This document shows, in pieces, positions 54,861-62,956 of a stretch of 64,000 nt of DNA; the first letter of the stretch is position 1; each line of letters starts with the position of its first letter. A model generated the notes under the pieces. The model saw only the letters and a program-made list of their open reading frames with translations. It was not told the DNA's origin and made no database searches. Origin of the DNA: Streptomyces sp. NBC_00094 (GTDB lineage: Bacteria > Actinomycetota > Actinomycetes > Streptomycetales > Streptomycetaceae); NCBI RefSeq assembly GCF_026343125.1, contig NZ_JAPEMB010000001.1, positions 3,601,501-3,665,500 on the forward strand, read 5' to 3'. The position numbers and the translations under genes are program-made.

Positions 54861-55973
54861 TCAGCTCGCGCTGAGTCGCCCGGCCATCCAGGCCATCCCC
54901 GGCGGGATCTCCCGGTTCCACGTGTTGAAGTTGTGGCCGCCGCTCTCCAGCGTGATCGACGAGACCCGCGCCGGGCTCTTCACCTTCTTGACGAAGTCGA
55001 GCGTCCCCCGCAGGTTGCTCTCCCCCTGCTTCGACGTCGTCACCAGGAACGACGACTTCCCCTGCGGCATGTGGTCCAGGCTCCACAGCAGGTTCGCCCG
55101 CTTCCGCAGCCGGTCGTCCCCGTGGAAGAGGTCCCCCGTCGTCACGTCCTCCGCCGCCCGGTAGTACGCGGAGAACCCCGCCCCCGCCGCGTACCGGTCC
55201 GGATGGTGCAGCGCGATCTTCAGCGCGCAGTACGCACCCGTCGAGTTCCCCATGACGCCCCAGTTCCGGGGCTTCGTCCCCACCCGGTACGTCTCCGAGA
55301 CCACCTTCGGCAGGTCCTCCGCGAAGAAGGTCTCCGTCTGCGGACCCCCCGGGATGTCCACGCACTCGGTGTCCCGCGGCGGCGCCACCGTCGGACGCAG
55401 CATCACCAGGATCATCGGCTGCATCTTCCCGGCCTTCACCTGGCTGTACGCCGTCCCCGGGTACTTCAGCCCCTTGATCAGGTTCTCCGCCATCCCCGGG
55501 TACCCCGTGAGCACCACCGAGGCCGGGAACGTCTTCTTCTCGTACGCCTTCTGGAAGTACTCCGGCGGCAGATAGACGTAGGCCGGCGAGGTGATCCCCG
55601 ACCGGTCCCCCACGACGACCACCTTCTGTATCTGACCGCCGACGTCCGGACGGGAGCCGCCCGGCACGTCGAGCGACTGCTTCCCCACCACCTTCAGGTC
55701 CTTCGAACCGGCCGCGTGGTCGACGACCACGCCCATCTCCTGCTCCTGCCCGAACAGGTCCGCCCACGAGCCGTAGAAGAGGAAGGAACGGTTCGCCGCG
55801 AGACCCACCGCCGCGAAGAGCGCCACCTGGGTCGCGAGCAGCAGCCCCACACGCCCCACGACCGCCCGCCACCCGCGCCGCGCGAGCCGCGGCCACAGCA
55901 AGACCGTGGCGAGAAACAGCACCACGGCCAGCGCCACGGCCAGCACGAGGACTTTGTCGCTGGTGAGCCCCAT
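54861..55973 (-). CDS. Membrane-anchored alpha/beta-hydrolase (esterase D/antigen 85-like)
   Basis: A 370-residue protein. Two or three N-terminal hydrophobic segments (1-75, beginning MGLTSDKVLVLAVALAVVLF) anchor an extracytoplasmic hydrolase domain from about 110. The nucleophile elbow is GNSTGAYCAL (GxSxG) and the catalytic His is in ESGGHNFNTW. The fold resembles esterase D and mycolyltransferase-type enzymes, suggesting an acyl substrate in the envelope. It is divergent from the MprF-like gene at 56139, with only 165 bases between. Confidence 0.87.
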   Translation of the reverse strand: MGLTSDKVLVLAVALAVVLFLATVLLWPRLARRGWRAVVGRVGLLLATQVALFAAVGLAANRSFLFYGSWADLFGQEQEMGVVVDHAAGSKDLKVVGKQSLDVPGGSRPDVGGQIQKVVVVGDRSGITSPAYVYLPPEYFQKAYEKKTFPASVVLTGYPGMAENLIKGLKYPGTAYSQVKAGKMQPMILVMLRPTVAPPRDTECVDIPGGPQTETFFAEDLPKVVSETYRVGTKPRNWGVMGNSTGAYCALKIALHHPDRYAAGAGFSAYYRAAEDVTTGDLFHGDDRLRKRANLLWSLDHMPQGKSSFLVTTSKQGESNLRGTLDFVKKVKSPARVSSITLESGGHNFNTWNREIPPGMAWMAGRLSAS

Positions 55974-56016
55974 GAGACGACCGAGCCTTCTTTCCGAGAT
56001 TTTCCTGTGAACCGAT

Positions 56017-56042
56017 GAACCCGGCTCCACGCGACTCCGTCC
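56017..56042 (+). promoter_or_regulatory. Candidate SigE-type promoter upstream of the MprF-like gene
   Basis: GAAC (56017-56020) and CGTCC (56038-56042) with 17 bases between fit the -35 GGAAC/-10 CGTC pattern of Streptomyces SigE-type promoters. It lies about 100 bases before the start of the envelope gene at 56139. The match is short and could be chance. Confidence 0.4.
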
Positions 56043-56138
56043 TAGAGGGCGCACCAGCCGGCACGGCCCGCCGAACGCGCCGCAGGGCCCGGCCGGAGTC
56101 AGAGACCCCTCGCAGGACCACGGGAAGTACGGGAAGCC

Positions 56139-58058
56139 ATGTCTGTCACGGTAGATGGGGACAAATCGCGATTGGTTCCGGTTCGGGTACGCCGGATTCT
56201 TCACGGCCCCCGACCCGAGAACGTCCCCGCCCTGGTCGGAACGGCCTGCACCATCGGCGGCCTCATCGACATCGCCGCCGGGGTCTTCCCCCGCTTCCGC
56301 GCCAGCCGCATGCACGCCGTCGCCGAAGTCCTCCCCGGCACCCTCGGCCACCTCTCCGCCGCCCTCTCCCTCAGCGCCGGCGTCCTCCTCCTGCTCCTCG
56401 CCCACGGCCTCAAGCGACACAAGCGCCGCGCCTGGCGCGCCGCCGTCGTCCTCCTCCCCGTCGGCGCCGCGGCCCAGTTCGTCTGGCGCCACTCCGTCAT
56501 CGGCGCCCTCTTCTCCCTCGTACTCCTCGCCCTCCTGCTGCGCCACCGCGACGAGTTCGCCGCCCTCCCCGACCCGCGCAGCCGCTGGCGCGCCCTCGCC
56601 AACTTCGTCGTCATGGGCGCCGGATCCATCGCCCTCGGCCTCGTCATCGTCAGCGCCCACCCCCGCCGCGTCGTCGGCGACCCCAGCCTCACCGACCGCC
56701 TCGAACACGTCCTGTACGGACTCCTCGGCTTCGAAGGCCCCGTCGCCTACACCCGCGACGTCGACTGGACCGTCGGCTACTCCCTCGGCGCCCTCGGCAT
56801 GCTCACCGCCCTCACCACCATCTACCTCGCCTTCCGCCCCGAGCACCCCGCGGCCCGCCTCACCCACGACGACGAGACCCGGCTCCGCGCCCTCCTCGAC
56901 CAGCACGGCGGCCGCGACTCCCTCGGCCACTTCGCCCTCCGCCACGACAAGGGCGTCGTCTTCTCCCCCAGCGGCAAGGCCGCCGTCTGCTACCGCGTCC
57001 TCTCCGGCGTCATGCTCGCCAGCGGTGACCCCATCGGCGACGTCGAAGCCTGGCCCGGCGCCATCGAACGCTTCATGGACGAGGCGAAGGCCCACTCCTG
57101 GACCCCCGCCGTCATGGGCTGCTCCGAGACCGGCGGCCAGGTCTGGACCCGCGAGACCGGCCTCGACGCCCTCGAACTCGGCGACGAGGCCATCGTCGAC
57201 GTCGCCGACTTCTCCCTCTCCGGCCGCGCCATGCGCAACGTCCGGCAGATGGTCAAGCGCATCGAACGCAACGGCTACACCACCCGGGTCCGCCGCGTCC
57301 GCGACCTCGACGACGAGGAACTGGAACAGGTCCGCCGCGCCGCCGCCGACTGGCGCGGCACCGACACCGAACGCGGCTTCTCCATGGCCCTCGGCCGCAT
57401 CGGCGCCCCGGGCGACGGAGACGCCGTCATAGCGACCGCCCACAAGACGGACTCCGCCGACTCCGCCGCCCCGAACGCCCCGGACGCCCCGAACGCCTCC
57501 CCCTACGGAGACCTCAAAGCGATCATCCACTTCGTGCCCTGGGGCCCCGACGGCATGTCCCTCGAACTCATGCGCCGCGACCGCTCCGCCGACCCCGGCA
57601 TGAACGAACTCCTCATCGTCGCCGCGCTCCAGGCCTCCCCCGCCCTCGGCATCGACCGCGTCTCCCTCAACTTCGCGATGTTCCGCTCCGCCCTCGCACG
57701 CGGCGAGAAGATCGGCGCCGGCCCCGTCCTCCGCGTCTGGCGCGGACTCCTCGTCTTCCTCTCCCGCTGGTTCCAGATCGAGTCGCTCTACAAGTTCAAC
57801 GCCAAGTTCCGGCCACGCTGGGAACCCCGCTTCGTCGTCTACCGCAACAGCCGCGACCTGCCCCGCATCGGCCTCGCCGCCATGCGCGCCGAAGGGTTCG
57901 TCACCCTCTCCCTCCCCCGCCTCTTCCCCCGCAGCCGCCCCGCTCCGGCCCCCCGGCCGTGCGCCCACATCGTCCCGGCCCCCGCTTCCGCTTCCACCTC
58001 CCCTTCCACCTCCGCCCCCGCTTCCTCCTCCGCCGGGCGCAAGGTCCGCGCGGCCTGA
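56139..58058 (+). CDS. MprF-like phosphatidylglycerol lysyltransferase (DUF2156) with transmembrane N-terminus
   Basis: A 639-residue membrane protein. About six transmembrane helices fill residues 25-240. The C-terminal half is the DUF2156 (MprF synthase) GNAT-like domain: AVCYRVLSGVMLASGDPIGD, VADFSLSGRAMRNVRQMVKRIE, and MNELLIVAALQAS; it also has an Ala/Asp/Ser insertion around 445-455 and a Pro/Ala/Ser tail. It should transfer an amino acid from tRNA to phosphatidylglycerol, changing surface charge and resistance to cationic peptides. No LysRS domain is fused. A possible SigE promoter lies upstream. Confidence 0.9.
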   Translation: MSVTVDGDKSRLVPVRVRRILHGPRPENVPALVGTACTIGGLIDIAAGVFPRFRASRMHAVAEVLPGTLGHLSAALSLSAGVLLLLLAHGLKRHKRRAWRAAVVLLPVGAAAQFVWRHSVIGALFSLVLLALLLRHRDEFAALPDPRSRWRALANFVVMGAGSIALGLVIVSAHPRRVVGDPSLTDRLEHVLYGLLGFEGPVAYTRDVDWTVGYSLGALGMLTALTTIYLAFRPEHPAARLTHDDETRLRALLDQHGGRDSLGHFALRHDKGVVFSPSGKAAVCYRVLSGVMLASGDPIGDVEAWPGAIERFMDEAKAHSWTPAVMGCSETGGQVWTRETGLDALELGDEAIVDVADFSLSGRAMRNVRQMVKRIERNGYTTRVRRVRDLDDEELEQVRRAAADWRGTDTERGFSMALGRIGAPGDGDAVIATAHKTDSADSAAPNAPDAPNASPYGDLKAIIHFVPWGPDGMSLELMRRDRSADPGMNELLIVAALQASPALGIDRVSLNFAMFRSALARGEKIGAGPVLRVWRGLLVFLSRWFQIESLYKFNAKFRPRWEPRFVVYRNSRDLPRIGLAAMRAEGFVTLSLPRLFPRSRPAPAPRPCAHIVPAPASASTSPSTSAPASSSAGRKVRAA

Positions 58059-58086
58059 TGCCACCCCAGGGCCCTACGCTGGACAC

Positions 58087-58947
58087 ATGAGTACGACGAT
58101 CGACCGGGGTACAGCCCAGGGCCTGCCGGAGTGGGACCGCTGCGCGGTCATGGGCGTGGTCAACGTGACCCCCGACTCCTTCTCCGACGGCGGCCGCTGG
58201 TTCGACACCACGGCCGCCGTCAAACACGGCCTCGACCTCGTCGCCCAGGGCGCCGACCTCGTCGACGTCGGCGGCGAGTCCACCCGCCCCGGCGCCACCC
58301 GCGTCGACGAGGAGGAGGAACTCCGCCGCGTCGTCCCCGTCGTCCGCGGCCTCGCCGCCGAAGGCGTCACCGTCTCCGTCGACACCATGCGCGCCGCCGT
58401 CGCCGCCCGCGCCGTCGAAGCCGGCGCCGTCCTCGTCAACGACGTCAGCGGCGGACTCGCCGACCCCGCGATGGTCCCCGCCGTCGCCGCCGCCGAAGTG
58501 CCCTTCGTCGTCATGCACTGGCGCGGATTCAGCCAGGACATGAACAGCCTCGCCGTGTACGACGACGTCGTCACCGAGGTCGTCAGCGAACTCCGCATCC
58601 GCCTGGAGGCCGTCATCGCCGGCGGCATCGCCCCCGAGCGCATCGTCGTCGACCCCGGCCTCGGCTTCGCCAAGCTCGCCCCCCACGACCTGGCCCTCGT
58701 CGCCCACCTCCCCGAGCTCCGCGCCCTCGGCCGGCCCCTCCTCGTCGCCGCCTCCCGCAAGAGGTTCCTCGGCCACGTCCTCACCCGCGACGGCGCCACC
58801 CCGCCCCCCGCCCGCGAACGCGACGCCGCCACGGCCGCCGTCTCCGCCATCGCCGCCCACGAAGGCGCCTGGGCCGTCCGCGTCCACGAGGTCAGGGCCA
58901 CCGCCGACGCCGTACGCGTCGCCAGGGCCGTCGAGGGAGCCGCGTGA
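58087..58947 (+). CDS. folP: Dihydropteroate synthase
   Basis: A 286-residue enzyme joining p-aminobenzoate to dihydropterin pyrophosphate in folate synthesis. Motifs are MGVVNVTPDSFSDGGRW, VDVGGESTRPGA, VNDVSGG, and DPGLGFAK and SRKRFLG for substrate binding. Folate genes folB and folK follow. Its stop overlaps the next GTG by 4 bases. The target of sulfonamides; the key loop residues look intact. Confidence 0.97.
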   Translation: MSTTIDRGTAQGLPEWDRCAVMGVVNVTPDSFSDGGRWFDTTAAVKHGLDLVAQGADLVDVGGESTRPGATRVDEEEELRRVVPVVRGLAAEGVTVSVDTMRAAVAARAVEAGAVLVNDVSGGLADPAMVPAVAAAEVPFVVMHWRGFSQDMNSLAVYDDVVTEVVSELRIRLEAVIAGGIAPERIVVDPGLGFAKLAPHDLALVAHLPELRALGRPLLVAASRKRFLGHVLTRDGATPPPARERDAATAAVSAIAAHEGAWAVRVHEVRATADAVRVARAVEGAA

Positions 58948-59441
58948 GCCGCGGCGCCGACCGGGGCCGCGCCGCCGCCGAAGCGGCCGTGGAAGCCGTC
59001 AACACCGCCTTCTACGAGGCGATGGAGACCGGCGACTTCGACGGCGTCTCCGCCCTCTGGCTCGACGACGGAGCCACCCCCATCACCTGCGTCCACCCCG
59101 GCTGGCCCGTCCTCACCGGCCGCGGCGAGGTGCTCCGCTCGTACGCCCTGATCATGGCGAACACCGAGTACATCCAGTTCTTCCTCACCGACCTCAGGAT
59201 CTCCCTGGCCGGCGGCACCGCCGTCGTCACCTGCACCGAGAACATCCTCAGCGGCGGCCCCGCCGAGGACGGCGCCGAGCTCGGCCCCCTCGTCGGCCAG
59301 CTCGTCGTCGCCACCAACGTGTTCCGCGACACACCGGACGGCTGGCGGATCTGGTCCCACCACGCCTCCCCCGTCCTCACGGAGGACGACGAGACGGACA
59401 CCGAGCCCCCCGGCACGGACGGCACGGAACCCCGGGCCTGA
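58944..59441 (+). CDS. NTF2/SnoaL-like (nuclear transport factor 2 family) protein in the folate operon
   Basis: A 165-residue NTF2-fold protein (cone-shaped alpha/beta). The fold is recognised from AAVEAVNTAFYEAMETGDFDGVSALW, HPGWPVLTGRGEVLRSYA and VVATNVFRDTPDGWRIWSHHAS. The Asp/Glu/Pro-rich C-terminus is disordered. Such domains bind small hydrophobic or sulfur compounds or act as enzymes. The GTG start is coupled to folP by a 4-base overlap, and its role in the folate operon is unknown. Confidence 0.88.
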   Translation: MSRGADRGRAAAEAAVEAVNTAFYEAMETGDFDGVSALWLDDGATPITCVHPGWPVLTGRGEVLRSYALIMANTEYIQFFLTDLRISLAGGTAVVTCTENILSGGPAEDGAELGPLVGQLVVATNVFRDTPDGWRIWSHHASPVLTEDDETDTEPPGTDGTEPRA

Positions 59442-59596
59442 CCCGGACCCGACCCGCCCCGAACCCCGCGCGCGACCCACCCATGGCCCCCGAGGGCAAG
59501 CGCTGTCGGTCCCCGCAGGTAGATTCGATGGTGGACACCCGGCCGTCCGCAACCGGCTGCGTGGCCACCCGAACTACGACAGCAGGAGTGATTCGC

Positions 59597-59956
59597 GTGG
59601 ATCGTGTCGCGCTGCGCGGCCTCAAGGCCCGAGGCCACCACGGCGTCTTCCCCAAGGAGCGCGAGGAGGGCCAGACCTTCATCGTGGACCTGGTCCTCGG
59701 CCTGGACACCCGCCCGGCGGCCGCCGACGACGACCTGGCGAAGACCGTGCACTACGGCATCGTCGCCGAGGAAGTCGTCGACGTCGTCCAGGGCGAACCC
59801 GTCGACCTCATCGAAACCCTCGCCGAGCGCATCGCCCAGCAGTGCCTCAGCCACGCGGGGGTCCAGGAGGTGGAAGTCGTCGTGCACAAGCCGGACGCAC
59901 CCATCACCGTGCCCTTCGACGACGTCACCATCACGATCACCCGGAGCCGACGATGA
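59597..59956 (+). CDS. folB: Dihydroneopterin aldolase
   Basis: A 119-residue FolB. It cleaves 7,8-dihydroneopterin to 6-hydroxymethyl-dihydropterin and glycolaldehyde. Motifs: RGLKARGHHGVFPKERE, with the catalytic Glu/Lys region, and VEVVVHKPDAPI. The GTG at 59597 has GGAG at a good distance; the frame opens earlier without support. It overlaps folK by 4 bases (ATGA). Confidence 0.95.
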   Translation: MDRVALRGLKARGHHGVFPKEREEGQTFIVDLVLGLDTRPAAADDDLAKTVHYGIVAEEVVDVVQGEPVDLIETLAERIAQQCLSHAGVQEVEVVVHKPDAPITVPFDDVTITITRSRR

Positions 59957-60552
59957 AATCGACGCACAGCGATCCCACCGTCCAGCCCGTACCGGCCTCC
60001 GTCGTCGCCACCGTCGACGCGGCCGACACGACGCTCTCCAACCCCCGCTGGGCCGTCCTCGCCCTCGGCGCCAACCTCGGCAACCGCCTGGAGACCCTCC
60101 AGGGGGCCGTCGACGCCCTCGCCGACACCCCCGGCCTCCGGGTCAAGGCCGTCTCCCCCGTCTACGAGACGGAGCCCTGGGGCGTCGAGCCCGGCAGCCA
60201 GCCCTCGTACCTCAACGCCGTCGCGCTCGTGAAGACGACCCTGCCGCCGTCCTCGCTCCTGGAGCGGGCCCACGCCGTCGAGGAGGCCTTCCACCGCGTC
60301 CGCGAGGAGCGCTGGGGCTCCCGCACCATCGACGTCGACATCATCACGTACGCGGACGTGGTCTCCGACGACCCCGTCCTCACCCTCCCGCACCCCCGCG
60401 CCCACCAGCGCGCCTTCGTCCTCGCCCCCTGGCACGACGTGGACCCCGCCGCCCAGCTCCCCGGCCACGGCCCGGTCGCCGCACTCCTCGACGCCCTCGG
60501 CACCGAGGGCGTCACTCCCCGTGTCGACCTGGAACTCCGTCTGCCCGAGTAG
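59953..60552 (+). CDS. folK: 2-amino-4-hydroxy-6-hydroxymethyldihydropteridine pyrophosphokinase
   Basis: A 199-residue FolK, phosphorylating 6-hydroxymethyl-dihydropterin with ATP, the step before FolP. The motif VLALGANLGNRLETL begins at about 36, after an N-terminal extension of about 35 residues. Catalytic motifs VSPVYETEPWG, RWGSRTIDVDIITY and LPHPRAHQRAFVLAPW are present. Coupled to folB by 4-base overlap. Confidence 0.96.
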   Translation: MKSTHSDPTVQPVPASVVATVDAADTTLSNPRWAVLALGANLGNRLETLQGAVDALADTPGLRVKAVSPVYETEPWGVEPGSQPSYLNAVALVKTTLPPSSLLERAHAVEEAFHRVREERWGSRTIDVDIITYADVVSDDPVLTLPHPRAHQRAFVLAPWHDVDPAAQLPGHGPVAALLDALGTEGVTPRVDLELRLPE

Positions 60553-60613
60553 TCGTTACGCTTCGTGGCAGACCGCCCACGACCACGACCGACGACCACG
60601 CGAAGGACACCCG

Positions 60614-61105
60614 GTGAAACAACTGCGGCTGAAGGTACTCACCGGACTGTTCCTCGTGGCCGGCATCCTCTCCTGGGGCGGCGCCCGCCTCTGGGACTCC
60701 GTCGGCACCCTCCCCAGCGTGCCGCTCGCCGCGCCCATCGTCCTCAGCGTGATCGCGGTCGTCCTCACCGCGACCGCCCTCTCGATCCGCTCCCGCCTCA
60801 AGGCCCAGCGCGAGCGCCGCCCCGGCGCCAAGGGCGTCGAACCTCTGATGGCGGCCCGCGCGGTGGTCTTCGGCCAGGCGAGCGCCCTGGTAGCCGCCCT
60901 CGTCGCCGGCATGTACGGCGGCACGGGCGTCTACCTCCTCGGCTCCCTCGACGTCCCGGCCCGCCGCGACCAGGCCCTCTACGCGGCCCTCGCGGTCGTC
61001 GCGGGCATCGGCGTCATCGCGGCCGCCCTCTTCCTGGAGCGCGTCTGCAAACTCCCGGAGGACCCTGAGAACAACGGCGAAGGCCCGGGCAAGGCCCGGG
61101 CCTGA
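60614..61105 (+). CDS. DUF3180 membrane protein
   Basis: A 163-residue protein of the actinobacterial DUF3180 family, usually found after folK. Four hydrophobic helices: LTGLFLVAGILSWGG, PIVLSVIAVVLTATAL, AVVFGQASALVAALVAGMYGG and YAALAVVAGIGVIAAALF. The GTG start is at 60614. Function is unknown; its constant position beside folate genes is suggestive only. The stop codon lies in the stem of a hairpin at 61081-61103. Confidence 0.88.
   Translation: MKQLRLKVLTGLFLVAGILSWGGARLWDSVGTLPSVPLAAPIVLSVIAVVLTATALSIRSRLKAQRERRPGAKGVEPLMAARAVVFGQASALVAALVAGMYGGTGVYLLGSLDVPARRDQALYAALAVVAGIGVIAAALFLERVCKLPEDPENNGEGPGKARA
61081..61103 (+). terminator. Hairpin ending the fol operon
   Basis: Perfect 10-bp stem AGGCCCGGGC / GCCCGGGCCT with loop AAG, overlapping the DUF3180 stop codon. 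Confidence 0.7.
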
Positions 61106-61191
61106 GACTCAGCGACAGAGCTCGTCGAGGTCCTCGGAGCGAAGCCTGTCGCCCGCGCCGACGTCACCCTGGCCCCGGGCTCCGCGCCGCA
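61106..61191 (+). pseudogene. Possible gene remnant downstream of the DUF3180 gene
   Basis: Read in the DUF3180 frame beyond its stop, the plus strand gives an unbroken protein-like stretch TELVEVLGAKPVARADVTLA followed by PGSAPHYQG, with typical G/C-ending codons, then overlaps the 3' end of the convergent LAGLIDADG gene. It has no start codon. It could be the end of a gene truncated when that gene inserted, or coincidence in GC-rich DNA. Confidence 0.3.
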
Positions 61192-62184
61192 CTACCAGGG
61201 CTCCCGCACCAGGTGCCCGTTGACCAGGAAGGTCGGATACGGGGCCAGCCGGTAGCTGTAGAAGGTGAAGGGCTTGGTGCCGAGGGCGGGGCGGGGGCGG
61301 ACCTCCTGGACCCTGATCCAGGAGGACTCCGGTGGGTCGATCCGGTGGTCCTCGGGGACGAACGTACCCCGGCTCTGCCAGCGGTCCGTGACGATGAGGT
61401 GGGACGCCGGACTGCGATCTTTGGGCGTGAAGCGCGCACCGATGATCCGTGCCAGCTCGGCAAGGAACGGGACATTCGCGCTGACGACCGTACGAGCCCG
61501 CCCATGCTTGTGCCGGTAGCCGTCACCATCGATGTAGCCGTCGAGGAAGCCGTTGAACGTGTCGATGTCCCGCAGCACCACCCGGGGAAAACGCTGCCGC
61601 ATGTGGTGAGCGTCGCCGCCCACGTAGTGCCTCATCGCGTCAGAGAGGTACGAGGAGACCACCCGGACGCGGAAGCCCGGCAGATCCCGCCTCAGGTACC
61701 CGGACGGCCGCGTCACCGGCTCCAGCCGAGCAGCGAGCCCCGTGCACGTCGTGAGGGCTGCCGCGTACCGGGACGCGAAGCTCTCCTCGTTGACGACCAG
61801 GGACACATAGTTCTTGCCGACCGTGCCATCGGCGCAGGTCGCCCCCACGAAGTAGCCGAACTCGTAACCCGGCCGGATCGTGAAGCGCTCGCGGCACAGC
61901 TTGCGCGCGTGCGTCCACGCCACGGTCGTGCCCGCCGCGTCTCCGGCATGTGTCCAGCCGTCCGGCGTGGCGAGCAGTAGGTCGGGGCTGGCGATGAACG
62001 TCATGTGGTCGGTGACCACCTCGACGGCGGCGCGAGCCTTGGCCCCGGCCACCGCCACGACGGTGGTCCGCACCGTCCGGTCTCCGTCCAATGCCCACAT
62101 CAGGTCACCAGGAGCCACACTCTTCGCCTGGGCGCACCCCCCGACCACGTTCACCAACTGCTTGCTCGCCAGCCCGTACCCCAT
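61192..62184 (-). CDS. Free-standing intein-like Hint/LAGLIDADG homing endonuclease
   Basis: A 330-residue protein starting at ATG 62184 with GAGGGGG just upstream. It has intein layout: Cys17 (GGCAQAKSVAPGDLMWAL), a block B-like ASPDLLLATPDGWTHAGD (66-82), two LAGLIDADG motifs, YFVGATCADG (111-120) and FLDGYIDGDG (213-222), and a C-terminal YPTFLVNGHLVREPW. In an active intein block B has a His where Leu69 sits, and the end is HN followed by Cys/Ser/Thr; here it is RE then PW. Splicing therefore looks lost, while both endonuclease acidic residues remain. Extein sequence is absent. It probably acts, or acted, as a stand-alone endonuclease. Confidence 0.82.
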   Translation of the reverse strand: MGYGLASKQLVNVVGGCAQAKSVAPGDLMWALDGDRTVRTTVVAVAGAKARAAVEVVTDHMTFIASPDLLLATPDGWTHAGDAAGTTVAWTHARKLCRERFTIRPGYEFGYFVGATCADGTVGKNYVSLVVNEESFASRYAAALTTCTGLAARLEPVTRPSGYLRRDLPGFRVRVVSSYLSDAMRHYVGGDAHHMRQRFPRVVLRDIDTFNGFLDGYIDGDGYRHKHGRARTVVSANVPFLAELARIIGARFTPKDRSPASHLIVTDRWQSRGTFVPEDHRIDPPESSWIRVQEVRPRPALGTKPFTFYSYRLAPYPTFLVNGHLVREPW

Positions 62185-62249
62185 ACCGCCCCCTCGATCA
62201 GCGATCAACCTCACCGATCCGGACGCTATGGGGCACTCTCGGCAGACCG

Positions 62250-62858
62250 CTACGAGCGAGCCAATATCAGGGACATAGCCTCAGCCCGTGTAGTAGCGTC
62301 ACGAAGTTGACCACGAACCGCCGAGGTCGTCGTCTTGGCACCGGGCTTACGGATGCCGCGCACCGACATGCACATGTGCTCCGCCTCGATCACGACGATC
62401 GCGCCGCGGGCATCGAGGATGCGCATCAGGGAGTCGGCGATCTGGGTCGTGAGCCGCTCCTGCACCTGCGGGCGCCGGGCGAAGACGTCGACGAGTCGAG
62501 CCAGCTTCGACAGTCCCGTGATCTTTCCCGAATCCGCAGGGATGTAGCCGATGTGGGCAACCCCGTGGAACGGCAAGAGATGATGTTCGCACTGGCTTAC
62601 GATTTCGATGTCCTTCACGAGGACCATCTCATCGTGGCCGAGATCGAACGTCGTGGTCAGGACGTCCTCGGGCTTCTGCCAAAGTCCGGCGAACATCTCC
62701 TTGTACGCCCGCGCCACACGCGCCGGCGTCTCTCGCAGTCCCTCGCGGTCCGGGTCCTCTCCGACCGCGATGAGGAGCTCTCGTACGGCGTTCTCGGCGC
62801 GCTTCTCGTCGAACTCGCCGATCCTGCCCTCGCCGTCCAGCGTCACCGGGTCGGTCAT
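62250..62858 (-). CDS. folE: GTP cyclohydrolase I
   Basis: A 202-residue type I enzyme, first step of tetrahydrofolate synthesis from GTP. Zinc ligands are Cys in [10 protein letters not shown] and its His, and Cys in [10 protein letters not shown]. Motifs [27 protein letters not shown] ([12 protein letters not shown]) are present. The ATG at 62858 has ACGAGG upstream; a start at 62906 is unlikely as it lies in the ftsH terminator. It is on the opposite strand to folP-folB-folK, following ftsH. Confidence 0.97.
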   Translation of the reverse strand: MTDPVTLDGEGRIGEFDEKRAENAVRELLIAVGEDPDREGLRETPARVARAYKEMFAGLWQKPEDVLTTTFDLGHDEMVLVKDIEIVSQCEHHLLPFHGVAHIGYIPADSGKITGLSKLARLVDVFARRPQVQERLTTQIADSLMRILDARGAIVVIEAEHMCMSVRGIRKPGAKTTTSAVRGQLRDATTRAEAMSLILARS

Positions 62859-62891
62859 CTGTGCCTCGTTCCGTCTGAACCGATACGCGAA

Positions 62892-62933
62892 ATGCCGCGC
62901 CCTCACAGGCTAAAACCTGTGAGGGCGCGGCAT
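62892..62933 (-). terminator. Strong terminator after ftsH
   Basis: Perfect 18-bp stem ATGCCGCGCCCTCACAGG / CCTGTGAGGGCGCGGCAT with loop CTAAAA, between the ftsH stop (62957) and folE, which read in the same direction. Confidence 0.88.
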
Positions 62934-62956
62934 CCATTCCGGGGTCGCCGGGACCG

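Noticed and set aside
54861..58064. 1067-codon minus-strand frame running through the MprF-like gene
   Set aside because: Only its last 370 codons (from 55973) are real esterase; the rest is antisense to the MprF-like gene and consists of Gly/Glu/Ala runs.
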